Shown here: one piece after another, positions 34,567 through 44,938 of the stretch | How the letters are laid out: each line of letters starts with the position of its first letter | Numbering within the stretch: position 1 is the first letter of the stretch | Assembly: GCA_014904845.1 (NCBI GenBank) | Contig: MU119227.1 | Coordinates: 186,001 to 250,000 of the forward strand | Length of the DNA: 64,000 nucleotides | Reading direction: 5' to 3' | DNA from: Acephala macrosclerotiorum | Lineage: Eukaryota > Ascomycota > Leotiomycetes > Helotiales > Mollisiaceae | Translations under genes and position numbers: made by a program | The notes under the pieces: model-generated | What the model was told of the DNA's origin: nothing | The model's database searches: none | Seen by the model: the letters and a program-made list of their open reading frames with translations, nothing else

Positions 34567-36669
34567 ATGGCTACCAACTTGAAGCAACGTCTCTTGCAAG
34601 ACATCGCCGAACTTCAAACCAAACCATACCCAAACATCACGCTACATGTCAACGATGAAGATATTACAGAGGCATGCCTGATCCTCAAGCCAGAGGGGTA
34701 CGGATCCATGCACTTGACAGTCGAGTTTCCGAGCGACTATCCTCTTCGAGCCCCTCAAGTTCGCATGGACTCTGATGTTGAGCACCCCAACATCTTCGGA
34801 ACCTACATTTGCGCCTCAATTTTGAACACTACAGAGGGCTGGACTCCAGCATACACTCTGAAAGGTATCGCCATACAGCTTTTGAGCTTCTTTGGTAGCA
34901 GCAAAATCGAACAAAATAGTAGGAGGTATTCTATCAACCTCGACAACTACCGAAATACTCATTCATATAACCTAGACATACACACATACGCCAAGTGTCG
35001 CTATGGATTAGGAAGCACCATCAATGGGCTGTCCCTTTCGCGCTCCCCACCGCCCACGCAGACCCTCCCTCTGATATCTGGCGAAGGCTCAGAATCTAAC
35101 TGGCCATCTCCTCAACAGGCAACACAGCTCCTTCAACAAAGCCCAAAACGCAGAAAGTTGAACCAGAGTACTCCTATTCCAGTCCAAGCGAGCCCGGCCT
35201 CGACACTAACTCCACCTGCCGCAAGAGCCACCAAGAACATCGTCGACATGAAGCTACCCAACGAAATCATCCTCATGATCTGCGAGCGTCTGGAGACAGA
35301 GGACCTCGTTATGTTTGCCAAAGCATGGGCGAAAGTTGGACCAGTCATAACACAATACGACATTTTCCGAACTCGCGAACTGCAGTGCTTCTGCTTCAAG
35401 AAGGATTACATGTCCACTAAGCTCGGAGTTGGCGTCAGCATCAAAAAGCAAGGCAGAATTGGTACTATCGAGTCAGAATTCGACCTCTTGTCTTGGGAAG
35501 GCTTCCATAACCACAGAATCCGGCGTTCTGTTCAGGGTGTGACATTCACTAACTTCGTCCCTCTGCCAATATCGCATGGTCACTGGCGAAAGGTCAAAGG
35601 AGACGTCAACACTCTCCTCAAGCAGATCTCTGACGCAGCTACTATGGGCCCTGTCAAGCCAGAGAAGGTGGTCTATTCCTTCATGAACGACGTCGTGGTC
35701 AAGCTTAACGAGCAGACCGACCGACCAACCGTGCGACAGCCATTTTACCCTTACGAGGAAACGCCTCAGAGTACACTGGCGCATGCTTCCGAGAAGGCTA
35801 TCGAGTCGTACTTCCACCTATTCCATCTTCTTCTCTGTATGGCAACCGAGGACCTCCGCATTGGCCAAAACGCCGACAACTTGTTACGTGCCTTCGCTAA
35901 CGGTGCCAATTCCAAGACGGACTGCCCGAATCTCGGCCACCTCCTCGTCGCTTCCCTAATCAGTTCTGTCGAGATGAACGAAGCAATTATAAAGTCCATA
36001 ATTAAGGAGACCGTCACCCGAAATGTTGTCTGGATGCTCGATTCAAAAGGTGCCGGCATGGCAGAACTCTCCTACATGGAACCTACTAAAATCTCCGAAT
36101 ACCGTCTCCAAAAGACCTTCGACGCCAGCAAAACCTCTTACCGCCTCCTCATGTTCCTCAACCTCTTCCGCCGCACCGCTGTCGGTTCTCCTCGCAAATC
36201 ACTCCCCAAACTCCGCGACGAAGCGTTCGAACGTCACGGCGCGCCTCCCCGTGGCTCGGCAAAGGGACTCGCGGATTCAATCAAGCGTATCCATCAAGTT
36301 AAGAACTTTCCGCAGTTCTTGATAGTAATGGGTATCGGTAAGGTGAGCGCGGAATAGTTTACGAACTTTTTGAGGGAGTGTGTACAAGCTAGTATTGAGA
36401 AGGGGTATTCGAGGATGCCGATTACGCGGGGGCAGGCGTTGTATTTGAGGTTGAAGGTGGAGCCGGGGGTTGAGGCTGGGGAGTATGATCACGGGACGAA
36501 GGTGGATAAGGAGCGGATTTCGTTCTTTCCTGGGAAGGTGAATAATGGTGGAGGAGGTAGGGGTGGGAATAGAGGGGGGGAGTTACCGGGGAAGAGGGCG
36601 GGGTCGGTATTGAGAGAATCTTGGGTAGAGGTATCAGGGGTGTTGATTGCTTGGGATGATAGAATGTGA
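34567..36669 (+). CDS. UBC (E2-like) plus F-box protein, interrupted by an in-frame TAG
   Basis: Start at 34567 is chosen because of the strong context ACCATGG and because the E2-like domain begins there; the upstream in-frame codons lack an ATG. Residues about 1-115 form a ubiquitin-conjugating fold with HPN at 73-75 and candidate catalytic Cys82 (HPNIFGTYICASIL, then GWTPAYTLKG). Residues 115-225 are a disordered linker. An F-box follows at about 229-270 (MKLPNEIILMICERLETEDL), then a 330-residue helical C-terminal region. A TAG at 36355-36357 ends the frame after 596 aa, but the same frame stays open for another 103 codons (FTNFLRECVQASIEKGYSRM, RGQALYLRLKVEPGVEAG, a Gly/Arg tract, SWVEVSGVLIAWDD) to TGA at 36667. 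This looks like the natural C-terminus cut off by a nonsense change. Whether the 596-aa form works is unknown. Confidence 0.82.
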
Positions 36670-37434
36670 TAGGATATGGTTCTGGGATAGAGGACTGCAG
36701 ATTCGCTATGCTGCAGCGCAGTAGAACCTGCAGAAGATGCAGGCCTGCCATAATTCACTTCACCGCACAAATAGAGGTGAACAATGAGTACATACCAACA
36801 TATCTGCCCCTTCCATGGATTTCAAAAGTCAAGGCGTGAAAAGAACTCTTTTGTACACAAATACCCCTACTTTTCTAGGACAATGAAAAGATGTCTGTTG
36901 CACAACTTCTTACTTCGATAAAATGGCTAACCTTTGCTCTTATCCCGTTTTGGCATACAGTATCACTTCTTTTCAGGCCGTATGAAAGCACCAACTTCCC
37001 TTGAACATTAAAAGTTTCGTTGCATACCCACACGTGTCGGCATCTGTCGGAGCCCCTCAACCGCCTTGAGCTTACCTTCTTTGGTTTAGCTCTGTGGTAA
37101 AGTGAGAGCGTTGAAGTCTTCTTGTGGCTTAAGACAGTAGGTCCTTTGGACATTGATAAAGTGAATGTACCGACTTTGAAAGGATAATAGGGGATTTTGT
37201 TGCACATCTCACCCTCGACGCGTAAGTTTGTCCGAATAGAGCTATGCCCCAATTTTGGCTACATGTGGTTGAGCGTTAGGTGAGTGTTTGGGCATTGAGA
37301 AGACATCGCATTAAAGGAGAAAAGAAGTCTTGTCTTGATTGAGGAATTTACAAAACTCTATTTCCTGCCATGAGAATCATTAATTGAACTTTTCTATCGA
37401 TAGTAAGTGTGAGAGTGTTAAGCTGACTCTCAGC
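36670..37434. other. Convergent intergenic region
   Basis: This lies between the UBC/F-box gene and the methyltransferase gene. No coding or RNA feature could be supported. Confidence 0.6.
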
Positions 37435-39233
37435 TCACCAACTCTCGTCTACAAGTGGCTTCCGACCATAGACGACATACCTGCCACATGTTAGCGTTTT
37501 GACTTCAAGTAATTAACTCTTCTGCTAAACTTACACAGGATAGAATGTATGGATATTTCCTAAATGGTTCACTTGTTAGCAAAATCCTCTCAACTTCCCT
37601 TGCCCAAGTAGAAAAGACTCACGGTCCGCCATATCCCTCCTAACATCCGGCAACATGTCCTCCACTTCCTTAGCACTCATCCCAAACGCCCTCGTCAAAA
37701 CCGCCATACTAACACCACTCAGCCCCTCCAACCCATTAGCCAACGTCATCATTCCCACCTCCTTCTGTTTCTTTCCCTTCGGCCATGTATTACCCGGCCA
37801 AGCAAACTGTTTTTCAACCACATTTCTAAATCCGGCTTCTTTGAACCATCGAGTGTCTGCATCAGATTACATTAGCGGATTAGAAGGCCAATGGCATGAG
37901 ACTGGTGGGAGAGGGGATGGGTCGGTGTGTAAGCTGAAAGCAGGTGAGTACGTACAGTTTGGGGTGCACAACCAATCTTTGCCAAGGATTTTGGCGCCTT
38001 CAATTAACTTTGCGTTCCAAGCTTCGAGGGCGGTGCCACGGGAGGTATTGTCGTTGGAGTGCGGGCAGAAGTAGATTTCTTGCATTTCGAAGTAGCCACC
38101 TGGGGCGAGCGCTTCCTGCAGAAATTGTGAGTAATTGTTCCACGGCGAGCTGAAGATGTTGGCAGAAAAGTAAAGTGGGCGGAGAGGGGAGACAGAAAGC
38201 AAGAGGGGGAAGTGAACTAACATAAGCTTTCTTGAACACGGCTGCGGGGTTCTTGAAGCAGGTGACCATGGCTCGCCCATGGATGTAGTCGAACTTTGAG
38301 CTATATGTCCATTCGTCCTCGGCGTCGTCGACTTCGAAGCGGCAGTTGGATGGAATGCTGGCCGGTTCTGTTAGCAGCGCCACATGAGAATGCCTTTGAA
38401 TGAAAGGTGAAAGGTAAGGATGAGATGTACAAATCAGGTTGGATAGCACTCAGATCGGTGCCTAGGACGACGGCTGATGGATTTTGGGCAGCTAGTGTTT
38501 ATTAGGGAGGAGCTGCGGGACATGCAGCAGGAGGCCCACCGAATTCCAATGCCCAGATACCAGTTCCAGTACCCATGTCAAGGACCATGTGGGGTTTTGA
38601 TATTGGTGCCAGAGCGAGCTTGCCGTCGAATGTCAAGTTGAAGATATGGTGCTGAAGATCTTCGAAGCGTTAGCGACTCGAGCGATCAAGCTGGAGAAGA
38701 AGACTGACCAAGTCGGTTTTGCTCCTTCTCATCATTTGGAAGTTGATAGTCTAGTCGATGTTACTTCTCTGTTCAAGTGTGTTGAAAAGGGAGGTACGAA
38801 CTTCCTTGTTTGTACTTATGATAGGTACGTCCATTTTCTTCGATAGCTTCGTAAAGGGAAGACCTCAAAGATGATGTATCGGACCTTTTTCAGATTAGAA
38901 TCTCGAAACTGACCTGGAAGATCGTGGGGATGCTTACACCAACGAAACACCCAATGTAGAATCGGAGTCGCTAGGCTGCAAATCTACCTTTAAAACAAAC
39001 AAAATTAGCGATTGGATATCATAAACAACCCAAAAGCAGAATATATGATAAGCAAGGTCCCGAGAGAATGTCGCACTCTCGGGTGATATCTAAGACATTC
39101 GACTTCGCGAACATTGTTGGAATCTCCTCGACTTTTCTCGTCTTATTTCTCAAGAAGAGAAAGCTCGAGGCCGTTGGAATGAACTCACATCCAACACCAT
39201 CGGACTCGGTCCATCATGTTCCGTATCATCCAT
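37435..39233 (-). CDS. LaeA/UMTA-like SAM-dependent methyltransferase, 11 exons
   Basis: A class I methyltransferase of the fungal LaeA-like expansion; such proteins are often near secondary metabolism genes, and the substrate is unknown. Exons, 5' to 3': 39189-39233, 38938-38975, 38802-38884, 38709-38750, 38540-38659, 38431-38491, 38357-38222, 38115-37956, 37856-37623, 37559-37535, 37480-37435. All phases agree, giving 329 aa. An acidic leader (SDSDSTLGVSLVSDTSSLRS) precedes the hallmark block ENGRTYHKYKQGNYQLPNDE and NRLDLQHHIF. Motif I is MVLDMGTGTGIWALEF, followed by VVLGTDLSAIQPDF, then FEVDDAEDEWTYSSKFDYIH and LAPGGYFEMQE. The C-terminus is FYPVYVVYGRKP. The only weak points are the choice of exon 1 and 2 borders. 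It is divergent from the 224-aa protein gene. Confidence 0.9.
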
Positions 39234-39811
39234 ATTGACAAACCCTGCTACGACGGTATCCCAGGCGTCTCGTCTCCTGCGTCTCGGGTTCCTCGAACGC
39301 CCGGTACTTCCTAATCACAATAAACGAAACCTGCGATCCAGAAAACATGTGCAGAAGACCGCAAAAGAGAAGTTAGACAAAACGATGAAAGAAAAAAAGA
39401 CGTTATCTGGTCGAACCATTTCTCCTTTACTTGTAGCGTGTTCCGGGGCATCGGCCTCTCAAGCCGAGTTGGGCTGGCGTGCCTAAAATGGACTAGCACT
39501 GCGGATACCGGCAGTCCCTTTCCGCCGTCAACGTTGCTCATCGTCTCCTTCTTTCATCTATTTGTTGGTTGTTGGTTGTACTTGCGCAAGTGCTGACCCG
39601 ATGCCGTCGGTCGTTGTATAAGTAGTGCTTATGAGAGATCGGACCTTATATATCTGTACTCCGTACTCCGTACAAAGATGCTGTTAAAGATTCCAACCCT
39701 CCTCTGTTATGTTGCTTTTTCCTGTGGTATTCAGCTGAGATTCCTTCCAGTCGCATTGGTTTTGGTATCAATATTAAACACCTGTTTCGAGCTCCACGAC
39801 AACCCGTCATC
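39234..39811. promoter_or_regulatory. Divergent promoter region with TACTCCG tandem motif
   Basis: These 578 bp separate two divergent starts. Just upstream of the 224-aa protein gene lie a TATA-like CTTATATATC (about 39646-39655) and a tandem GTACTCCGTACTCCGTAC (39656-39673), about 140-165 bp before the start codon. The spacing is typical of a core promoter with a leader of roughly 100 nt. Confidence 0.55.
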
Positions 39812-40486
39812 ATGAGTGCCAACTTCTTCGAAGTCTTCGTCATCGAGCCACTCCCCGGAAAGCCATTTTCAGACCCTGAAGTTACCAAGAATCTCCAACG
39901 GATACTGGATCAAGCTGCCGCCGGTATCGAACCCATCTCTTTCCAGTTCCGTAAATCCATCAACAACGCCAACCAATTGCTTTTCACGGCGTGTTGGACC
40001 TCGATAGTGGGACACGACGATATGGACCTTCGAGGCATCACTCCACAAATCCTGAGAGCGCTCTTCGCCAACGCAGTTCCAGTCGGTTCAATCTCGCCGT
40101 ATTTCTTCTTCGGCGATGCCAGCAAAATCGATTGGCAAGCGCAGGTGTGGACTGTAGAGGGTTTTCATGTCAAGGCAGAGGAGAAGGGGAGGTTCCAGCA
40201 TGAGGTCGAGAAGAGCGGGCTTGCCGGAGCATGGTGTATAACGAAGAAGGTTCCTCCGCGACCAACCGTGATGCCTACCGATCCAGTACTAGTGAAGATC
40301 ATTGAGGCGGGAGAGGAGAGAGCAAAAGCTCGATTGGCGTTGCCAAATCCGGATATCTGGGTTACGATATCTGGTGAGGATGGGACTGGAGACTTCGGAA
40401 CCGCTGTCAAGGACTACGTCTCAAACGTGGAGAGTGGAAAGTGGGAGAAGTATCTTCTTGGGTCTTCCTTCATTGCTCTTAATTGA
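39812..40486 (+). CDS. Uncharacterised 224-aa protein
   Basis: A single-exon gene with start at 39812 (context CATCATGAG). The predicted protein has no signal peptide or membrane segment. Visible blocks are FFEVFVIEPLPGKPFSDPEV near the N-terminus, FTACWTSIVGHDDMDLRGIT, an aromatic stretch SPYFFFGDASKIDWQAQVWT, and an acidic C-terminal half ending SGKWEKYLLGSSFIALN. The alternating beta/alpha feel of the first 130 residues could suit a dimeric alpha/beta-barrel (ABM-like) fold, but this is a guess from composition. I do not recognise the family. Codon use is C/G-ending and continuous, so it is very likely a real gene. Confidence 0.75.
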   Translation: MSANFFEVFVIEPLPGKPFSDPEVTKNLQRILDQAAAGIEPISFQFRKSINNANQLLFTACWTSIVGHDDMDLRGITPQILRALFANAVPVGSISPYFFFGDASKIDWQAQVWTVEGFHVKAEEKGRFQHEVEKSGLAGAWCITKKVPPRPTVMPTDPVLVKIIEAGEERAKARLALPNPDIWVTISGEDGTGDFGTAVKDYVSNVESGKWEKYLLGSSFIALN

Positions 40487-41077
40487 TCATGTTGAGTCGC
40501 GCTTCAATGTATGCACTAAGCGTCGTCCTTGAGATAACACTTCAGTAACTGTCGAGATGGATCTGATGTGTCGGGTGCTCTTCATTGGAGGAATAGTCTT
40601 CGATTATCTGTCTAAATTCTGGTCTAAATTCTGCTACGTCTGGTTTTCTTTTTCACGATGGCTTCAAAATTCAGCTTGGCGTATTGGTGGCGTTTTCAAG
40701 ACATAAGAAATGACCATTCCCTGCAGATCACGGCTTTCCTCACGAAGCTTAAATCAGACATGTTTCCCACAAGAGAAGGTTCTCTCCCAACCCTTTGGTG
40801 GTCGAGGAATGTGAAAGTACTGAGTAAGGAAGTGTCGCATTCACCACCATGCGTATCGAACTCTGGGTGAACAACGACCATCAAGCCGCTGCTTGTTGGT
40901 CTATCTCAAGGGTCGAAGCGTTTCTGAGATCACAGAGATGCACATAGAAGATTTACTTCCAAGTCATAAAATCATTCGTTAACCCAATAGTTCCCAACTC
41001 CATCTGTTCTATCAAGCGCTAAACTATTTACAAAGAAAATCGAATTGATCGAAAGTCTGCAGCACAGCTGCCCACAC
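40487..41077. other. Convergent intergenic region
   Basis: It contains a tandem 12-bp repeat, TCTAAATTCTGG then TCTAAATTCTGC (40611-40634). Nothing coding is seen. Confidence 0.6.
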
Positions 41078-42192
41078 CTATATACCACCGGAAGTAGATG
41101 GTCGACCCCACTTTAGGAATCTCCTGACAGCCCTAAGAGAAGGGAAGCCCTTTCCACTTGCTCCAGCTCCTGAAGTTGAGATGGAATCAAGTCCCTTTCC
41201 ACTTCCTATACCAGAACCCTTTCCAGATCCATTACCTGAGCTAGCGCTGACACTCGACGAGGAGCTAGCACTGCTGCTGGTGCTAGTAGTAGATCCCGAC
41301 GAGCTGCTCGTGTACGAAACCTCAAAAGAAGAATCGGAGATCTTGGTAACAGAAGTCAAGACCTCATCGTCGGTGTTCTCAATATCCATAACCTGGGCCG
41401 AGTCGACACCCTCAGAGCTCGAGGATGTAGCAGCAACACACTCAGTGAAAGTAACGCTTCCGAAATCCGCAAAAGCGATGAGAGAATCTCCTTCCTCAAA
41501 ATCTTCGACGATCCATTCTGCGTTTTCGCCGCCGAGAGCGGACGTTGAAGTGAGGTCTTTGGTGACGGTTTGGCCGGTGGTGAGGTTTTCGATTGTAGCG
41601 GACCCGGAAGTGGTGGTTGTGGCGTTGACGTACATGGCGATTACCTTGAAAAATGTTAGCGGAGTAATAAGGGCAGAGGGGATGAGGGACTTACGTCGCC
41701 GGCTGAGATTGTGAGGTCAAAGTCATATGCATAGTCGGGGTACCATTCGTACCAGGCATCATATGATACTTCTCCACTGGTGGTGACGGTGAAGTCGACT
41801 CCGGTCTGCAAGATGGCAGTGCTGTATGTATTTCCATCGATGCCGACCCAGGCAGAAGCCGCGTACTCTCCGTCGGTAGAGTCAACGCCAGACGGTGCCG
41901 AAGGAGTAGGAACAGTGAACTTTCCCGAGACGGCGTTAAATGTCTGTCCGGTAGGTGGGGATGTTATAGCCATGCCAGACCAGTTCTCGCTGTACTCAAT
42001 TGAAGAGGAGGAACTGCTAGAGGCCGAAGAAGCTTCAGTCTTAGTGCTGGAATCCTTGGCTCTGTTGCTTGAGTCTCTCACGGTTCGAGCACGTCGTTGG
42101 AGTCGTCGAGCAAGACCGGCATTCTTATGGGGTACAGCGATGGCGGTGGAAGCCAGGAGTAATGTACTGATGAGGGAGATTGAGAACTTCAT
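41078..42192 (-). CDS. Secreted glutamic protease (eqolisin, peptidase G1)
   Basis: Eqolisins (scytalidoglutamic peptidase, aspergillopepsin II) are acid proteases with a Gln/Glu dyad, secreted by filamentous fungi at low pH. Exons 41695-42192 and 41078-41644 join in phase 0 (ISAGD|VIAMYVNA) to give 354 aa. Residues 1-19 are a signal peptide. Residues 20-65 are a basic then Ser-rich propeptide with RR/RRR processing-like sites. The mature domain begins near IEYSENWSGMAI. Catalytic Gln129 is in TAILQTGVDF and Glu209 in NAEWIVEDFE, both present. The C-terminal 80 residues after ISDSSFEVSY are a Ser tract followed by GSGKG/GSGIG repeats and a basic end, which is longer than in the classic enzymes and could link to the cell wall. 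Confidence 0.92.
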
Positions 42193-43925
42193 GGTGAAAT
42201 GAATGCAGTCAATGCAGTAAAGAATGGAATTGACTTGAAAATAACGATAAAAAAGTCGAGAGAGGAAACTGTTGCTTGGTGGAGAGGAAGATGGAGTAGG
42301 AGATGATGAGAATGAAGATATTCGAGGGGGTGATTCACGAGAATATATCTTCCCCAACCCAGACCTTGTCAGAAGGGCTTTCGACTAACAAATGCCCCAT
42401 TCTTAGAATCGTTTGTCCCCTTGGGACGAACCGTTACAGCGTAATCTATTCGTGGCACCTTGCGCCTTGCGGCTCCGCAATGCAGACGTCGGCACGCGAG
42501 CTTAGGAGAAACATTTCTTCTATGAATGCTGCGGTCCTGTCACTGACCATGCCACGCCATTTTTTGCAGCTATTTGCTTGCGCAGGCCCAGTGGCTTGTT
42601 TGTGGAGTTTGAAAAGCTTGAAACAGAAGCACTGGAAAATTACGACTTTATGCCCCCACCGCTAGCCGATTGGTGGTGAAGGGTCTGGAACCCTCCTGAG
42701 AGGGGCATATTAAGCGAGCCACGTACGCTGGGTGACGATTATCAGCCCCTTTCTTGCAACCGAGGTAGCTGCATTTAGAGACTCCGCGAATCAATTTCGC
42801 AAGCTTTGGGATGAAAGCTAAGCTTTCTAGTAAATAAGATCGCCAGCGATGAACAGGTGTTTATCGTGAAACAAGAGTTATCTCCATCTGATATTTGGCT
42901 GCGGGAGTTCCATTTTCAGCCCTAGGGCGTTGTGATTTTGATGAAGGGACACGAGGGGTTTGTATGACCTCACTCGTAGATTGGAAGGGATCTCATGTAG
43001 AGATTGTGTTGCAAGTCGACAATATTGTTCTGACGAGGCCGAAACATGAATCCATGGGGTTCAGGCCTGAGATTCCACAAGGAGAAGCTTGTGTCTGTAC
43101 GCGAGTACTTCCTACTAGGGTGTTGGTAGAAAAGGATCGGAGAATTTCACTGTATGACGAGAGCCGTTCGTGGCTTCGAATATACAAGATGCCATTGACA
43201 ATAGGTACCCGATCACCGAACGAGTGTACCAAGTTTCCCTCTTACATTTCTTGGCGCAAGTGTGGGAGGGACCGAAAGAGGGGTACTGTTGAAAGTTTGG
43301 GACCGAAATATTGGCCTACGAGACGAAAGGATTTCGTGGTTTGTGTATACCATACGCTAGTGGCGATCCATCTAGCAAGTGCACCAAACTCTTTCACTTA
43401 GTCGTTGATCTTTGTGTATCTCGAGTCATTCAGCTGAGGCCCTAGACCTGGCTTGTGGGGTTCATTCTCCAACGCGTCCGTTACGTCCCCGAAGAAAATT
43501 CAAATTCCACTTTCAGAATAGAAATTCTGGAATCGATAATCAAATTCTCTCGATCATCTAGATCTTCAAGTGAGCCCCGCGTGACACGGCAGATCTCGTG
43601 CACCCCCCTATCAACATCTCGCTTGTAGTAGTGACGATACGGTCACAGCGAATGCGTTGAAACGAGTCAAAGATCGCCAAACGTACAGGTTCAAGACATG
43701 TAACAAACAAAAAATAGCTTTAGGTCTTTTGCTCTCTTGATTCGCCGTCACCATTGGGATGACCTCTACCAAATCGAAAATGTGATAGATTTCTTATAGA
43801 ATACTTGAAGCCTCAATGGTTGTCTGCATACGATGTATTTACTGGGCATATATGAGTCGGACCTACGTCGTATAATTGACTAGTGAGAACGCTAGCTTGT
43901 AAGCTGACATGTATCTCTCCGCAAT
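42193..43925. other. Intergenic, about 1.7 kb
   Basis: The promoter of the eqolisin gene is at the left. A plus-strand frame at about 42964-43401 could encode 145 aa but has no family resemblance or convincing codon pattern, so it is not called. No mobile element was recognised. Confidence 0.5.
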
Positions 43926-44938
43926 ATGTTTCGACAAACAAAAATGACCCTAACATTCCCGTATCTCGCGAGTAGCATCTCAGTTTCTTCCGCTCTTCTG
44001 AACTCTCAGAAGTCGATGTCAACATCAGAAGCACTCGCTTCACTCCTCAAGACATCAAAAACAATGGCGTTCAATATGCCAGAAAGCATCAACCCTTTCA
44101 TCCCTAAACAAGCACTCGCCCAAAGCCCCGCGCTCTACGATGGGCTCATCGCAGACTGCATGGAGAACCTGGCGGCAGTCACTCTCTCAGAGACCTTAAC
44201 CATCCCCTCCAGAAGTGTGCTTCATGACAACGGCTGTGGCGCCGGCGCAGGAACAGTTGCCATCGTCTCTTCACTCTCAGACCCAACAGCAAAAATAACC
44301 ATCAAAGGGACCGACATCAACGAGGCCGCTCTCGAGATATACAGACAAAAAGCCATTGAGAAGGAATGGCCCGCTGAGGCCTTGAACATGGACTCGGCAG
44401 CGGTGAAGTTTCCGGACGAGACCTTCAGACACTCCCTCTCCAACGCTCTCCTCTTCGTCCTCCCCAATGACGGCATCTCCGCCGTCAAAGAAGTCCACAG
44501 AACCCTAAAACCCGATGGAGTCACACTCTTCAACACATGGTCCCTCGTCCCAAACATGCACCCCATCCAAACCGCATCCGCTCTCACCCGACCCCCCGGG
44601 ACACCACTTCCCTGCCAAGGGCTAGAAAACTGGACACAATCTTCCTTTCTCCTCTCCATTCTCCAAGCCGGAGGCTTCAAGTAAGAAAATATCAAGATCA
44701 AGCAGAAAGATGTTTGGGTAACGACGACCTAGGATTGGAAAGATATGCGATTATTTTATGGAGTCTTATTGGTGGGATGGGAGTGAGTGGGTGGTTGGAG
44801 AGTGATGAAGAGAGGTGGGATGAGGCGGTGGATGTGGTGGTGAGGGAGTTGAGAGGGGGTGACGGGTTTGCAGAGGTGAAGGGAGGAAGTGGTGTGAGGT
44901 TGAGGTTTGTGGCTAATGTTGCAGTTGCTCGGAAGTGA
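43926..44938 (+). pseudogene. SAM-dependent methyltransferase, broken by stop and frame shift
   Basis: A class I methyltransferase of the fungal type with motif I VLHDNGCGAGAGTVAI, then KITIKGTDINEAALEIYRQK, FRHSLSNALLFVLP and VHRTLKPDGVTLFNTWS. Family members usually start near the internal Met at 44016 (MSTSEALASL). After AGGFK the frame meets TAA at 44682-44684. It then continues as ENIKIKQKDVWVTTT before a second stop at about 44730. The conserved C-terminal block, LERYAIILWSLIGGMGVSGW, LESDEERWDEAVDVVVRELR and FVANVAVARK, is in a different frame to TGA at 44936-44938. A GTAAGA donor-like site sits exactly at the TAA, but removing the only plausible intron (44681-44732) gives the wrong frame. 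I therefore favour a disrupted gene; a sequencing indel would be the alternative. Confidence 0.72.

Noticed and set aside
28341..36357. Reassignment of TAG as a sense codon to explain several internal TAGs
   Set aside because: Intact genes in the same window (ribose-5-phosphate isomerase, eqolisin) end at TAG exactly where their families end, and the broken genes also carry TGA, TAA and frame shifts.
42964..43401. Plus-strand open frame of 145 codons between the eqolisin and methyltransferase genes
   Set aside because: No family resemblance, an irregular composition and no supporting splice or promoter features; likely chance.
44681..44732. Possible 52-nt intron (GTAAGA...CCTAG) rescuing the methyltransferase
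   Set aside because: Removing it joins phase 2 to a frame that does not encode the conserved LERYAIILWS block and it deletes the likely coding segment IKIKQKDVWV.
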